Shown here in pieces: positions 1 to 11,397 of a stretch of 64,000 bases of DNA. The position numbers and the translations under genes were made by a program. The notes beneath the pieces were generated by a model that was not told the origin of the DNA, made no database searches, and worked only from the letters and a program-made list of their open reading frames with translations. The stretch lies in the NCBI GenBank assembly GCA_958510875.1, contig OY294067.1, positions 251,301,736 to 251,365,735 on the forward strand, written 5' to 3'. The DNA comes from Endomychus coccineus. Lineage: Eukaryota; Arthropoda; Insecta; Coleoptera; Endomychidae. The stretch's first letter is position 1. Each line of letters begins with the position of its first letter.

Positions 1-236
1 AGAATCGTTTGAAGATAACACGCTAGGGTCGAGACTATAGCAATGATTTGTTTCTATGATATATGTGATAAAAAACAAGTGTTTTATTTCATTATATCAA
101 TATGATGAATTATCACAAAGTAATGGCTTCCACCATTAAATTATTTTTAAATAAATAATACGCTAATGTTCCGATTTTTCAGCTATATCGTAAATAGTTC
201 TCAGGTGAACAAATAGTGTGCAATATTACCTTATAG

Positions 237-834
237 CACGGTCGAACATACAGGTCTGGCGACTCGTATGTTTGACATGAGTCTCTTACGCGTCGCCAAA
301 CTCGTAGTCCCTCGCTCAGCCAATAGCTAGCGCTTGGATCGGTAAAACGATTTCTTTCCGGAATCGCAAGCAGTGTTACTAAGTATTCTGATTTGAGAGA
401 GGAATAGAACTGTTACTCTTGTCAAAATGTATTACTCACCTTAAAAATAACTTCCCCTTTTTCGTTTTACATGCTCGCACACATAAAAGACCTCGTTAAA
501 ACGATTACTATCCGGAATCGCAAGCATCCACTTTTTTCGCATTTCCGCATCTTTCGGCACTTTAAAAACAGAAGTTTCTTGCTTTACACTTTTGTACCCT
601 TTTTTCCATTTCGGCACAATGCATGATTTCGTAATTTGTTTCTAAAAACGCAGGTATTCCTCGTGTTTACAAGTCAACTGACAGTTGTGACAGAGAACAC
701 GGTCGTATACGTGTCAGAGAACATCCCTCGCCACACGTGACGTATTTTGGTACTACGCGACAGTCGACGCTTAGCGGTCCCACTTCTCACATAGGAAACA
801 GCCCCGAGTTTCCAGACCTGTATGTACGACCGTG
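237..834. mobile_element. hAT-like MITE with 8-bp target duplication
   Basis: A non-coding element of about 600 bp. Its ends are inverted repeats of roughly 28 bp: CACGGTCG followed by ACATACAGGTCT at the left, mirrored at the right with a few mismatches. It is flanked on both sides by the identical octamer CCTTATAG (229-236 and 835-842). An 8-bp duplication with short TIRs is the hallmark of hAT-superfamily insertions; P elements and a few others also make 8 bp. There is no transposase, so it would depend on an enzyme encoded elsewhere. The perfect duplication suggests a fairly recent insertion compared with its neighbours. Confidence 0.75.
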
Positions 835-990
835 CCTTATAGCTCCCAAAATAACTATAACAGACTAATTATCTTCTCGTGTATCCAACAGGAAAAACTT
901 GTTCCCTCGATGGAGAAAAGTGCTTATGTATCGTGGAAAAATAGCCTTAAAAGTAAAAATAATATCTCGGGCTTAACAGTAGTCAAATGG

Positions 991-1073
991 TATATTGTAC
1001 AACTAGTGCGGAAAATAGGATATTTCGTACGACAAGATGATTAATCATTTTATTCGCACGAGTTGTACACTAT
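991..1073. repeat. short inverted repeat (hairpin)
   Basis: The arms 991-1014 and 1050-1073 both carry the core GTACAACT-GTGCG in opposite orientation, around a spacer of about 35 bases. It lies just after the hAT-like MITE in otherwise featureless AT-rich DNA (843-1300). It is probably a small foldback remnant; the family is not recognised. Confidence 0.5.
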
Positions 1074-1319
1074 ACTCTTCCGACGACCTACCTGAGAAAC
1101 AAAATATGTCATTCACAAATAAATTGAATTTTGCTTGAGTGTATTATACCTACCCAAAAACCATTTTTAAAGGATCACCCATTTCAAAAATTAAGTGTGC
1201 TTTAGCTACTCCTCACCCATGATACCAAATTAATTGACTGAAGAAACATCATGAAAAGATGTATTAGGCAAAAAGGACGAATTTTATTAGACATATAACA
1301 ATGTTTAGGATTGCTCTGT

Positions 1320-1980
1320 TCAGGAACTATTAGAATAATAATTATTTAATGTTATATTTGAACAAATGTTCAATATTAAGGAAGTATAATTCTTTTCTTT
1401 TATGAAACTTTCAATTGCTTGATTATTGATTTCTGTAATAATATTATTAGTTTCCAATCCAGTAGTAGTTGATGGTATCGCAGTAGGGGATGATTGTGAT
1501 TTCGAGCTAGATGCCAATAATGTTGATGGTAGTTCCGCCGTGAATGTTGGTGCATGTTCTATAGGCTGGGTTATTTGATTGGATATCTCCATCTTTTCAT
1601 TGATTGATTCATTAATATAACCCTCTGTGATCATGCTGCTTTCCAGTAACCAAGTCTTTTCAAAGTCAATAGGTCACTGCCACTGTCTACTGATATTGTG
1701 GCTGAAGATCGCCTAAGTAAATGGCCGGTGTAGTTTTCTGGGTTTGGTAATTTCAAGAAAGCAGCGATTTCTTTGGCCATTACACCAAACTTGTTTAATC
1801 TTACAAACTGGGAGATACACTTACCTTTCTGATATTTGATGAAAAATCTATCATTTTCATCGCCAATAGTTTTGGGTCGTGAATGAGCGTATTTTTTATA
1901 AAGTTCATGAAATTTTCCCGTTAATGTAAAACTTCGTGTTACTTTGATTTTGGTGTTACGAATGTTCTGCTAAGGCAACC
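1320..1980 (-). pseudogene. Crypton-type tyrosine recombinase, catalytic C-terminal part (frameshifted)
   Basis: Read on the minus strand from about 1970 down, the sequence encodes a tyrosine-recombinase C-terminal domain. The visible motifs are TGHLLRRS (His and second catalytic Arg region), DLLTLKRLGYW (helix with the conserved Trp) and EGYINES (the nucleophile Tyr context). The reading frame breaks between the Trp motif and the Tyr motif near 1630-1635: one frame runs into a stop right after YWKAA, and the next frame continues with MITEGYINES to the asparagine-rich tail. A good splice-acceptor-like sequence (GCCTTAG) sits upstream near 1970. The matching N-terminal part is at 2738-3019, separated by about 760 bp of unrelated DNA. 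A second copy of the family is at 31271-32320 on the plus strand. This is an inactive relic of an insect Crypton-like DNA transposon. Confidence 0.7.
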
Positions 1981-2164
1981 TAGAAACATTGAAATAAACG
2001 TTTGTTGCGCACTGAATGTTATTGTTAATCAAAAACCAACAATCTCGAGAAGAAAAAATTAACTGACACAGTCTGTATAATATACCTAGAATAAAATAAG
2101 TTTCTAAGTACCTTATTTATTACTCTTCAATCAGGAAACATTCAAATAATAACAATGTTATAAA

Positions 2165-2252
2165 CAAACAAGTGGATTTGGCAGGGACTCGAACCTACAG
2201 ATTTTGTTGAGGTGTATGTCTACCACTTCCCGCATTGAACCACCGAGGCTGT
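2165..2252 (-). repeat. tRNA-like segment, probable SINE head
   Basis: On the minus strand this stretch reads like a degenerate tRNA promoter region. An A-box-like segment (GGTTCAATGCGGG then AGTGGTAGA) is followed about 35 bases later by a good B box, GGTTCGAGTCC. The flanking stems do not close into a convincing cloverleaf, so a functional tRNA is unlikely. Internal RNA polymerase III boxes in repetitive DNA usually mark a tRNA-derived SINE. It lies inside the gap that splits the Crypton relic. Confidence 0.4.
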
Positions 2253-2517
2253 TGTATAATTTCTTCGAAAAATAATGGCTTAAGTATACCTACAAGTTAT
2301 TTATCGTGATTTAATAAAATGTCTAAGTAAATTTTCATAACCTAGGTGTTTTTTTAAAAATATCCTCATTCTAAATGTTGTAAATACACATTAACACATA
2401 CCTACCTCGATTACCAAAATAGAGCGGTTTGCCGATGAGCTTCGAACCAAAATGATGTAAAGTTGTCTAACTTTTCTAATGATGATAACAAAGATGTACC
2501 TTAATGTGAGAATTTCC

Positions 2518-2608
2518 AGAGAAACGCGTTTAAATGAACATAACAAAAAATCATCAACAAATCTTCTTACTACCGAAAGCGTGTATGTTCATTTAAACGC
2601 GTTTTCTC
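2518..2608. repeat. near-perfect 25-bp inverted repeat
   Basis: The arm 2518-2542 (core AAACGCGTTTAAATGAACATA) is mirrored at 2584-2608 with one mismatch, around a 41-base loop. No coding potential is seen. It is probably a small foldback or MITE relic lying between the two halves of the Crypton pseudogene. Confidence 0.6.
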
Positions 2609-2737
2609 GAAAACGATGAGATTTTGAGAAACTCAGCAAGAGTATAGGTACATTATTTGTTTGAAATAAAATTGTTAACCAGAAAAATGTGCAAAGAGAA
2701 CAAAAAAAATCGAAACGGAAGAAGATAGGACCATAGC

Positions 2738-3019
2738 TTATGTGAAAAGTCTGAGATTATTTTTGTAAAATCTACCGTCCTTCTTTCTGAAACTGTATAT
2801 TAGTTGGCTTGTACTTATTTCTCTTATATAGGCCAATAACACAATCTCGGAAAAGCTTTTTGGGCTATTTTTTTCTTTCCATGCCGTAAAATTATTATAC
2901 GCCAAATCATACTTGTGTTTCGATTTTTCTGGTAGCAATCCTTCCGTCGTTTCCCTTGTTGAATCGCGGACTTCTGGGGGTGTAAAATATAGCATTTCAT
3001 CGTTGGATGAAAATTCCAT
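2738..3019 (-). pseudogene. Crypton-type recombinase, N-terminal part
   Basis: An open frame of 93 codons. It begins with a short acidic leader and continues with SKHKYDLAYNNF and SEIVLLAYI, resembling the SAM-like N-terminal core-binding region of the insect Crypton-type recombinases. The equivalent region of the second copy (31329-31565) contains SRSRYEHEYEFS and DSLLVYFVKK. After SFRKKDGRF the similarity to the family ends and a stop follows. Its relation to the catalytic part at 1320-1980 is inferred from orientation and order. The two together are shorter than a whole recombinase because the middle of the protein is missing. Confidence 0.5.
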
Positions 3020-3106
3020 GTTTAGAAATTGAAATTTCCTGGTACGCCGCCACCAAAGCTATATTATATTCATCTATATGGTGTTATTATTAGTCACTAT
3101 ATAATA

Positions 3107-4361
3107 GTCTAGGAGCTAGATCGATATTGATGGTCTGAACATTAACCCGATGGCACTATGGTTTATCGTTAGAGGACGGTTCAATGACAAATTCATCTCA
3201 CAGACCGAATTTTCCCCGGCTGCTAGATCTCGAGATATGGCATCCGCATTCTTTTTTTTTTTTGACTGGAGGTAAACCTTTACCAAGTTGCGGTTACTTG
3301 AAAAGCATGCAATTTTTATACACTTCCACCATGTACCATCATTTTTTATCGTGTCCGTTCATCAGGCCGACCAGTTAAAATTGGACCGAAAATGGACTGC
3401 AAGTTAACCCTTCCAAACCTGGTGGAGATTGTTCATTGGTGTTGGCAATTGTTAACATACCCTATGCCATCAAAAGTTATCGGTCCATTTCCTTGTAATT
3501 GGCCATTATTTGGACTAAAAATGTTCCTTTTGTTCATGTTGTGGATAAAACTTGCGGGTTACAAGGTAACATGATGGCACTATGTTAAATAACTTTATTG
3601 GATGTCAAATAAAGATTTAAAATTATTGCCATCACTCCTTGCCTATTTCAACCCCCCAAAACCCTCTAAAACCACCCCCCAAAAAAATATTAATCATATG
3701 ATAATATAACCAATTTTATGATGAATTAGTCAATTATTGAGACTCTGGCTGGGTTTAAAATCGAAACTGCTCTCTTTTATTTATTTTTTTCATTCTGCCG
3801 GATGATTTTATGGAGTTCGGGGGGATTGAAATAGGCAAAGGGTGATGGCAATAATTTTAAATCTTTATTTGACCTCCAATAATGTTATTTAACATGTTGC
3901 CATCATGTTACCTTGTAACCCGCAAGTTTTATCCACAAAATGGAAAACATTTTTGGTCTAAATAATGGCCAATTACTCGGAAATGGGCCGAAAACTTTTG
4001 ATGGCATAGGGTATGTTAACAATTGCCAACACCAATGAACATTTTCCACCGGGTTTGGTGGGGTTAACTTGCAGTCCATTTTTGGTTAAATTTTAACTGG
4101 TCGGCCTGATAAACGGACACGATAGAAAATGATGGCACATGGTGGAAGTGTATAAGAATGGCTTGCTTTTCAAGTAACCGCAACTTGGAAGGGGTTGACC
4201 TCCAGTCAAAAAAAAAAAATGCGGATGCCGTATCTCGAAATCTAGCAGCCGGGGAAAATTCGGTCTGTGAGATGAATTGGTCATTGAAACGTCCCCTAAC
4301 GATAAACCATAGTGCCATCGGGTTAATGTTCAGACCATCAATATCGGTCTAGCTCCTAGAC
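3107..4361. mobile_element. Foldback element with ~550-bp inverted arms
   Basis: The left arm (3107 to about 3655) and right arm (about 3815-4361) are inverted copies of each other with scattered differences. The outer ends read GTCTAGGAGCTAGA and its complement, and a TA dinucleotide flanks each side. A loop of about 160 bp (3655-3815) separates the arms. Several small open frames inside are simply mirrored arms and have no similarity to a protein I recognise. TA flanks with long TIRs fit a non-autonomous Tc1/mariner-like or foldback element, but the family is not identified. Confidence 0.75.
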
Positions 4362-5968
4362 TATAAGATTCGCATCCTAAATATTTATCAAGAGATCCGA
4401 ATTATAATTCGTTAATCATCATAGCCCTTGCACCAGTTGAGAGATAGTACCTATGTAGTGGGCTATCTGATGAGTTTTGTTATCTGAGGTATTCGCATGT
4501 CATGCTGCATTGATCTGTTATGTCATATATGTGCCGGTTGAATAAATATGTAATAATAATTCATGGCCCGACAGCTAAATGAGTAATTCACATGAATATC
4601 CTAATTTGAAAATTTATGGATTACTCAATAAGGCCAATCCATATCACTATGCTGAACGTGTTAAATCTGTCATAAATAGGGTTCGACTTTATCAAATACG
4701 CGTTGGTCGTATGAAGAGAACGTTAGAACAATATTGTAATAACACGAAAGTTCATTATACAGAATGATCCAGATTAAGTGCATACCATTGTTAACTTATT
4801 TTTGCAGCTACGACGTCGTTCAATAAGATTGGTATTCTAAACTTATCGCTAGAATGGAGCATAACGGAGTAATTAGTCCTAAACTAAATCAAAACCAAAT
4901 AAGAGATATTCTGCAATGCAGTACCAACTTTTTAATGTTTGCCCGATGAGGTCCGGCGTTATCACCCACAAAAACCAATTCAGGTTCAAACTCTTGCGCG
5001 AATGGGACAATGACAAATACAATAAATAACTCATAATACTTTTGAGTACCCATAGTTTGATTATACTCCAGTAATTGGAAAAATGTCCATCATAAAAAAA
5101 TTATATTTGAGGATTTTTCTTCAGTAGTTGTTAGTCAAGGAATTATACATCACAAAACCACAAAAATCGGTTCTGAGGATGTCATGCAACCCCCCAAAAA
5201 ACCACCTCTTCGGTGAAAAAAGCCTCATTTTACTGACAAGTCTTTAACCGTTGAAGATATAAAAAAATTGTAATTTATTGTAAATATATGAAATTAAACA
5301 TATAGAAACACAACGTTCAGATACCAAAACTCAAGAACCGAATTATCTTTGTAAATATATTCGATAATTCCATGAGACATCTACGAAGATTGGTGTGCAC
5401 TGGAAAATTATGATACACAACATTTCTAGTAACAACTCAATCAATGCAGCCTTTTAATAAATTGACTTCAGGTAATTCTTCCTGCAATGTCTGTAGCATT
5501 ATGTTTTAATCTATTGAATCAAAGAAATATCAGTTAAACATTGGCAATGATTAGCATATATATTGTATCCCAAATTTGATTCTCACTTCGGGGATTCCCG
5601 TAACCGTTACAGCTACATGGTTCGTTGAATGGGGAATGTTTTCGGTATGCTCATTAAGATTCAGATTTGAAATCAATGTCAACTGTGATAGTTTTTTAAA
5701 AACTAGGAAAAAAACGAAAATATCGATTCTTAAATTTCTCAAATACTAGCCATTTGGCTTAAGACACATACTTGATATTTTCACATTGTTTCGGAACTGT
5801 TTTGATAGGAATCTACTGGTGCAATTACATTTGGTCTAAATGTTATACTGAAAGAGATACAGCTATTTATTAACCAATCCAAATCCAAATTAACACGAAA
5901 CGAAAAAGTGAGATTGAGAATAACAAACAAAATACATAGGATGCTGAATAGCAATTAGTTCTCAGTTA
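4362..5968. other. AT-rich DNA without recognisable features
   Basis: I see no gene, transposon domain or clear repeat here. A 62-codon frame at 4579-4767 (+) has no recognisable family, no good splice context and no partner, so it is not called. Confidence 0.5.
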
Positions 5969-6729
5969 TCACTTGTAGTTTTTAGATGCAAGATCAAGAT
6001 GCGCATGAGCACCAAGGCCCAACAAGCTATTCTCGACCATATCGACAGTATCGATAAAGCAATTCATTTTATCATAGAAGTTTGAGGCCTGTGGATCAGT
6101 GATCATACCTTTGCACATTACTATTTCTTTCTTTTCCCTTTGAACATTTACAAATGTTGAATTCTTTATTATAAAGGTACCTACAGGGAAAATATAAATG
6201 CAATTCATTATCATACGATAGCGATGTAGAATGTTGTTTCTACGTAACATTAATTTATAATAACATAATCATGGTAGGTAATTGAAAATTAATATTTAAG
6301 TATACCTGTCAGTTATAGTACATATTCAATTTAGTCATTCAATGCATTCAGTTTTATATTTTAATATTGATACGTAATTGGAGTTCAATACATTTTATAA
6401 TTATCGCCAATATTGATCACTCTATTTTCAAATTTATATCATCAGCAATATGCAAATTGAATAATATCGAAAACAAGATTTGAACGATTTTGTAGATATA
6501 TGGTTCTTGTTTGTTCCAAATATAAAATGCATTGATGATATTATCAGATTATATGATAAATATATTAGAAAAGTTCAATAGCAACATTTGATAAATTTCT
6601 TGCTCCCAACAACAGTTTATTCAGTTTCGTACCTGGTGAACTTGAATGCAATCTCCATGCTAATGAATCGATATAATGATGACACATCAATTTAAAAATT
6701 GCTTTATCCCTAAAATTTAATTTTTTTTC
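5969..6729 (-). CDS. Possible two-exon fragment of a host gene (DUF5995-like?)
   Basis: Two minus-strand open segments join in phase. The upstream segment 6729-6633 starts after a strong acceptor (GCTTCCTCAG) and ends at a donor-like CCAG|GTACGA, leaving one base of a codon. The downstream segment starts at 6180 after another good acceptor (TTTTCCCTGTAG); its first two bases complete a Gly codon, and it runs to a stop at 5969. The product contains AIFKLMCHHYIDSLAWRL and later VENSLLGLGAHAHLDLAS. The second motif resembles the GxNAHxxLDL signature of the DUF5995 family found in some insects; this is recognition by eye only. No start codon or further exons are identified, so it could be part of a longer gene, a pseudogene, or chance. 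Confidence 0.3.
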
Positions 6730-7448
6730 CTGAGGAAGCAACCTATCTACACATTTGCATAGGATAATTGCATTCATAGTATATGTTCCACCGGAATCAA
6801 CATCATATCATTCTATTACTGCTTCTGTGAGAGACGACCTGTATTTTGAGTAGATCTCAATTACTCAAGTCGAATAGGTTATGCAAGTTTAGAGCCAAAT
6901 AATCTCGTCGAGATTACGAGAGAAATCTTATGTAGTCGATGACGAAGATTATCGCATCAATATTGTTACTAGAAGCTAGAGAATATCGATCAGACCGTCC
7001 ATCAGAATAATTTTCTACAGCTTAATCAGAAGCTGATATTATTGGCTTCTCTTGAGTGAGTTGCATATCGGGACAATTAGATGTAAAATAGAATAGACAT
7101 TTTACTTATCCAATGATTGATTAGACATTCAATGATTTAATGTTTTTTGTGAATGCTCTTCATTCGTAAACTCGATTCCTTTTGGGATGCGTTAGATGTA
7201 CTTTGTTTTTGCCATCGCACGACTTGTTTAGTTCTGTACCTGAATTTCGGCAAATGCACATACAAACCAGAAGTATAATATAAATTTTATAAATTGATGC
7301 AAAATAATCACTAAAAGGATACCGAAATGAATGATGGCATGATGAAGTTTGTTAATTCCATTCAAAGTTAGACACAATCGCAGATTCTGTGAATTCAAAC
7401 TAATTCTAACAAACGAACAACTCGATGAAACTATACGATACATTTTGC
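6730..7448. other. No recognisable gene
   Basis: AT-rich sequence with short open frames only. It leads into the satellite block that starts near 7449. Any upstream exons of the candidate gene at 5969-6729 would have to lie here or beyond; I could not identify them. Confidence 0.4.
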
Positions 7449-8565
7449 TTCTCCAGATTTAACAGTTACAACACGTCTATCAGTTGCCGACAATTGTTTC
7501 GCTCTGTCATGAGCTTTTTGGCACAACGAGCCTGACGATGAAGTCACTGAATTTGGAGAACCAAAGTGTTTCAACATCATCTACCGAGAATTAGATGCCC
7601 CAATGAGAGTATTATTCACATTGCCACTTATTGATGAAACAGGTCATTCGCCATTCAAAAAATCGACGGCCATACAGTTGGAAATGCAACCGCCAGGTGG
7701 CGGCCCGGGAACAATGTGAAGTGAATACAAACACATTTCGTGCTTGAATTATCCGATAGACAAAGTTTTGGTTCTCCAGATTGAAGAAAGATAACTCGTC
7801 CATCAGCTGCGAAGAATTGTTTCGCTCTCTGATGTCCCCTTTGGCACAATGAGACTGATCAACCGTCTCTCGGATAGATAAAAATACTCCGTTAGAAATA
7901 GTTTGGAGAACCAAAGTTGTTTCAACATCGTCTACCGGAAATTAGATGTCCCAATGAGAGCGTTGTTCACATTGCCACGTATAGATGAAATATTTCACGC
8001 GAATCGAAGAATCAACGGGGACACAGTTGGAAAGCCAGGTGGCGGACCGGGAACAATGTTGAGTGAAGACACATTTCGTGTTCAAACCATTCGATAGACA
8101 GAGTTTTGGTTCTCCAGATTAAACAGTGAGAATACGTTCATCAGCTGCGGAGAATTGTTTCGCTTTCTCGCGAACTCTTTGGCACAACGAGACTGATCAA
8201 CCATCTCCAGCAGAGATATAAATACCCCGTTAGTAAAAGTTTGAAGAACCAAAGTGTTTCAACATCTACCGAAAATCAGATGTCATTCACATCACCACGT
8301 ATTGATGAAATAGGTCTCGCGATTCAGTATTAACGGGGATACAGTTGGAAATACAACCGCTAGGGGAAGGCCCGGGAACAATGCGAAGTGAATTCAAACA
8401 CATTCCTAATTTAAATGATTCGATAGACGAATTTTGGTTCTCCAAATTGAACAGTTGCAACACGTATATCAGTTCCGGACAGCTGTTTCGCCTTTTTTCG
8501 GGCCCTTCGGAGGAATGAGCTTGACGATGAAGTCACTGATCAACCATCTCTGGCAGATACCACTG
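7449..8565. repeat. Tandem repeat, ~330-bp unit, 3.4 copies
   Basis: Successive units begin with TTCTCCAGATT or a close variant at 7449, 7772, 8110 and 8438, giving periods of 323, 338 and 328 bp. Each unit carries the same ordered landmarks: TCAGCTGCGGAGAATTG, GGAGAACCAAAG, TTTCAACATC, a run near CCGCCAGGTGGCGG, and CACATTTCGTGTT. Units differ by many substitutions and small indels, so the array is old. The longest open frames in the block are not conserved between units, so it is non-coding. Related sequence occurs inside the TIR element at 18875-20496, suggesting this array came from the tandem core of such an element. Confidence 0.75.
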
Positions 8566-8569
8566 AATA

Positions 8570-9740
8570 TGTCGAAAAATAAGCTATGAATAAGGAAACG
8601 AACACACGCATTTGTAATTTTTGAAAAAGCTTTCAAATTGATTGAATGATTGAATTTGTAGGTGGGCGGGGGTTATCTTTAAAATCTTTAATGAGAACCC
8701 TCAATTGCGATTGCAGATTCGCATTCTACGCTAAAAACTATGTAAGTTTTGTGTTAAAATTTTTGTTTGCTCTCGATAGATAGCGCTGAAATCCCAAAAC
8801 TTACAATTTTCGCTATTGCCGAGGAACGTGCATCGAATATAAAAACTAACAAGTTGTTCAGGTTCTCAATGATAACTAAAGCAACTTGTACGGTATCCGA
8901 AGCGATGCCGAACAGACTCGAAATTGATTTTAGTGGTCAATTTCGGAGTAATGGTGCAAAATATCGTTCGCGCACTATGGAAAATCCGTTTTTTTGTGCG
9001 ATTACAAACCTTGCCTTCGGATCGCCTTCGAATTTAATTATTATCAAGGAAACATATACAAAAGATACATTTTTTTGGGAAAAAAATTATTAATTCTTAT
9101 TGAACATTTCAAGCGCATCACATGTGGTTGCTGACCACCCCGCGTAATAGCTTTTCAGTTGACAAATGTCTTTGTCCGAAAAAGAAACAATAGACAATCC
9201 TCATACTGCGAGAGTATGCCGGTAAAACAAGGTCATACGACGATGTTGCTTATTCAATGGTACACCATCCATACCGTCCACCGATCGACCAATCAACTGT
9301 TTCCAGAAAAGTGATTCTAAAATATCCACCGATATCTCGAGAGCCCGAAAGTGCCTCGAACGACGGCAAGATTCTGAAATTTTGTGCAAAGGTTATTGGT
9401 AATGTCCATATATCTGTTCGAAAGATTGCTCAAATCATCTTTACATAACATTTTCGAATAGCTTCGGTATCACTCCGTAAGTCTTTGCGATTCCAGTGCC
9501 ATATATCTAGAGTTCAAAAAATGTTTCATACGAAACGTACGTAGTTTTTAGTGTAGAATGTGATCCTGCATCAAAAGTGGAGGTTCCAATTGATCCTATT
9601 TAGTATTTTAAATTAAACCGCTTCCCCACCCGGGTTGGTGATAGGTGCTCAATTTTATTACCATTTGAAAGCTTTTTCAAAAATATCAAATGTGTGTTCT
9701 CCCGATCAAAAGCCTATTTTTCGAGATATTCACTCGTTTT
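8570..9740. mobile_element. Composite repeat with diverged inverted arms
   Basis: The left arm (about 8570-8760) and right arm (about 9485-9740) share inverted landmarks: AAAAAGCTTTCAAA, a G-rich run ending in GGTGGG, and CGCATTCTACGCTAAAAACTA (CACATTCTACACTAAAAACTA when the other arm is reversed). The enclosed ~720 bp has a 108-codon open frame at 8767-9093 (+) that resembles no family I know. Just beyond the right arm, at 9768-9825, the phrase ATAAATACCCCGTT and CACCATCTACCGAAAA recalls the 330-bp satellite. This is probably one arm-bearing element fused to the satellite block; its termini are not resolved. Confidence 0.5.
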
Positions 9741-9825
9741 TACATTTCTTGAACATCCTGTATATAAATACCCCGTTTGGAAAAATTTTCTAACACCATC
9801 TACCGAAAAAGTGAAGTAAGTGGTG

Positions 9826-11397
9826 GTAAGTTGTGAAACTCATTTCTGACTTTTTTATACTCACCTTTTTGAATATTAGATTCATAGCCATTTGTTCGAT
9901 GAATGGTTATCACTCATTAAATAAGCAAGTAATGAAAAATATCAAGTATACAAATTTGTAGAATTTTTGTTGTTGTCGGAAATGGTATTTTTGCGATAAA
10001 AAACTGAATGAGTATCTTTTGCAAATATTCCGAGCCAGAACACTGAGGTCTTTCTCATCTACAAGAGCTTTTCTATTACAAATAATTAAGATTTTGATAT
10101 TCCATCTCCGCACTATGATTGTGTTAGTAGTTCAGCTTACTTCCGACATGTCATTATAGTTTCCACATGGTATAAAATTGTAATATTCATGGGCTACTCG
10201 TGTAATATTAAAATATTCAGGTACGTGACCGATAAATTTCATTTTCGTGATGCATCCTGACGCTTATAAGGATTTAGTAAGCAGTAAACTTTCGAATAGA
10301 AATAGAAAAGCAATATGAGATGGCGCCGTAAAATTTTTCATTACACTAAAAGTGCCCGATATAAGAAAAACGATCGGCCATTATAACCGTGTCATCCGCG
10401 AAAACTTTTTCCACGAATGTTGCAATCCTAAGAAGTCAATAAGCTTTTATAGCTGTGAAACTAGTAAAAAGATTTACAGATATGCTTTACTTTCATAAAG
10501 CCGTATAACTTTGATATCATATAACTTTATTGACACTTGTAATGAAACTAAATATCGAAGATGAGAAATAAAAATAGAGTCGATTTCGCTTATTAAGAAT
10601 TTTAGTTGTTCCAATGTAATGATTCATAATTAAGCACATTAATATCTTCATTCCCTTTCAGATAGTTAGTGATAAGTGCTCAATCAATTTCCCGGATTAT
10701 TAGGACATGAACTGAAATTATTTTATCCAGCAACGTCTCATTTACACTTATTTGGATCAGACCTCTAAAAGTGGGAAATTGAAAAGTAATGTAGCACAGG
10801 ATGATATAATTAGCATTCCTGAATGTGAGATTAATTAGTACTGTTGGAGTTATAATAATTTAATGTTACATTTTTTGGGTACTTTCAAATATGTTATGGT
10901 GCGCAATTTCATTCAACATAAAAAAGGAACTACGGTCGGAATTACCAAAAGATTACAGTTTTCGAGTAACAATTCTCCTTAAAGTTCCTTGGCAAAATCA
11001 AAGATAATATTTATTTCTACTTCCCAAGTAATTGAAAAATATTTCTAAACGTACCTTTTGCAATTGAGTCATAATATTTTGGATTGATTTATGTAATGAA
11101 GTAAGCAATATTCATAGTTAGATAGGGCAAAGATGTCCGGTTAAATTTATAATAATGATAAATATTCATAGTAATCATTATCAAGTACTCCGACTTCGTG
11201 GGGGACCAGTAACAATGTATATATCGACAATGTAAATTACTGTTCAGAAGCTTTAAGCATTCCAATTTATAAGAGTTGAACTTTATAGAAAACAATTGAA
11301 TCGGTTATTCGGAACAAAAAAACGTAAATTAAGTCCCATTCCCATATTCTTACGTTAATTCAGTCAAACTGATAAAATCATACTACGTAAATTGAGT
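9826..11397. other. AT-rich DNA without recognisable features
   Basis: No protein domain, RNA gene or repeat could be supported in this 1.6-kb stretch. Confidence 0.5.

Noticed and set aside
832..1044. 70-codon open frame (+) after the hAT-like MITE
   Set aside because: It starts inside the target duplication, spans a hairpin, and has no recognisable domain; likely chance.
2165..2252. Functional tRNA gene
   Set aside because: A B box is present, but the acceptor, D and anticodon arms do not pair convincingly; kept only as a SINE-like segment.
3184..4352. Several 60-84-codon frames on both strands
   Set aside because: They are mirror images of each other produced by the inverted arms of the foldback element at 3107-4361.
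7612..8097. Open frames of 64-100 codons in the satellite block
   Set aside because: They are not conserved between successive repeat units, as would be expected for coding sequence.
8110..8165. Hammerhead-like pieces in the 330-bp satellite (minus strand GAAAC then CTGATGA)
   Set aside because: The two boxes are in the wrong order and only about 13 bases apart, too short for stems III and I, so no hammerhead can form.
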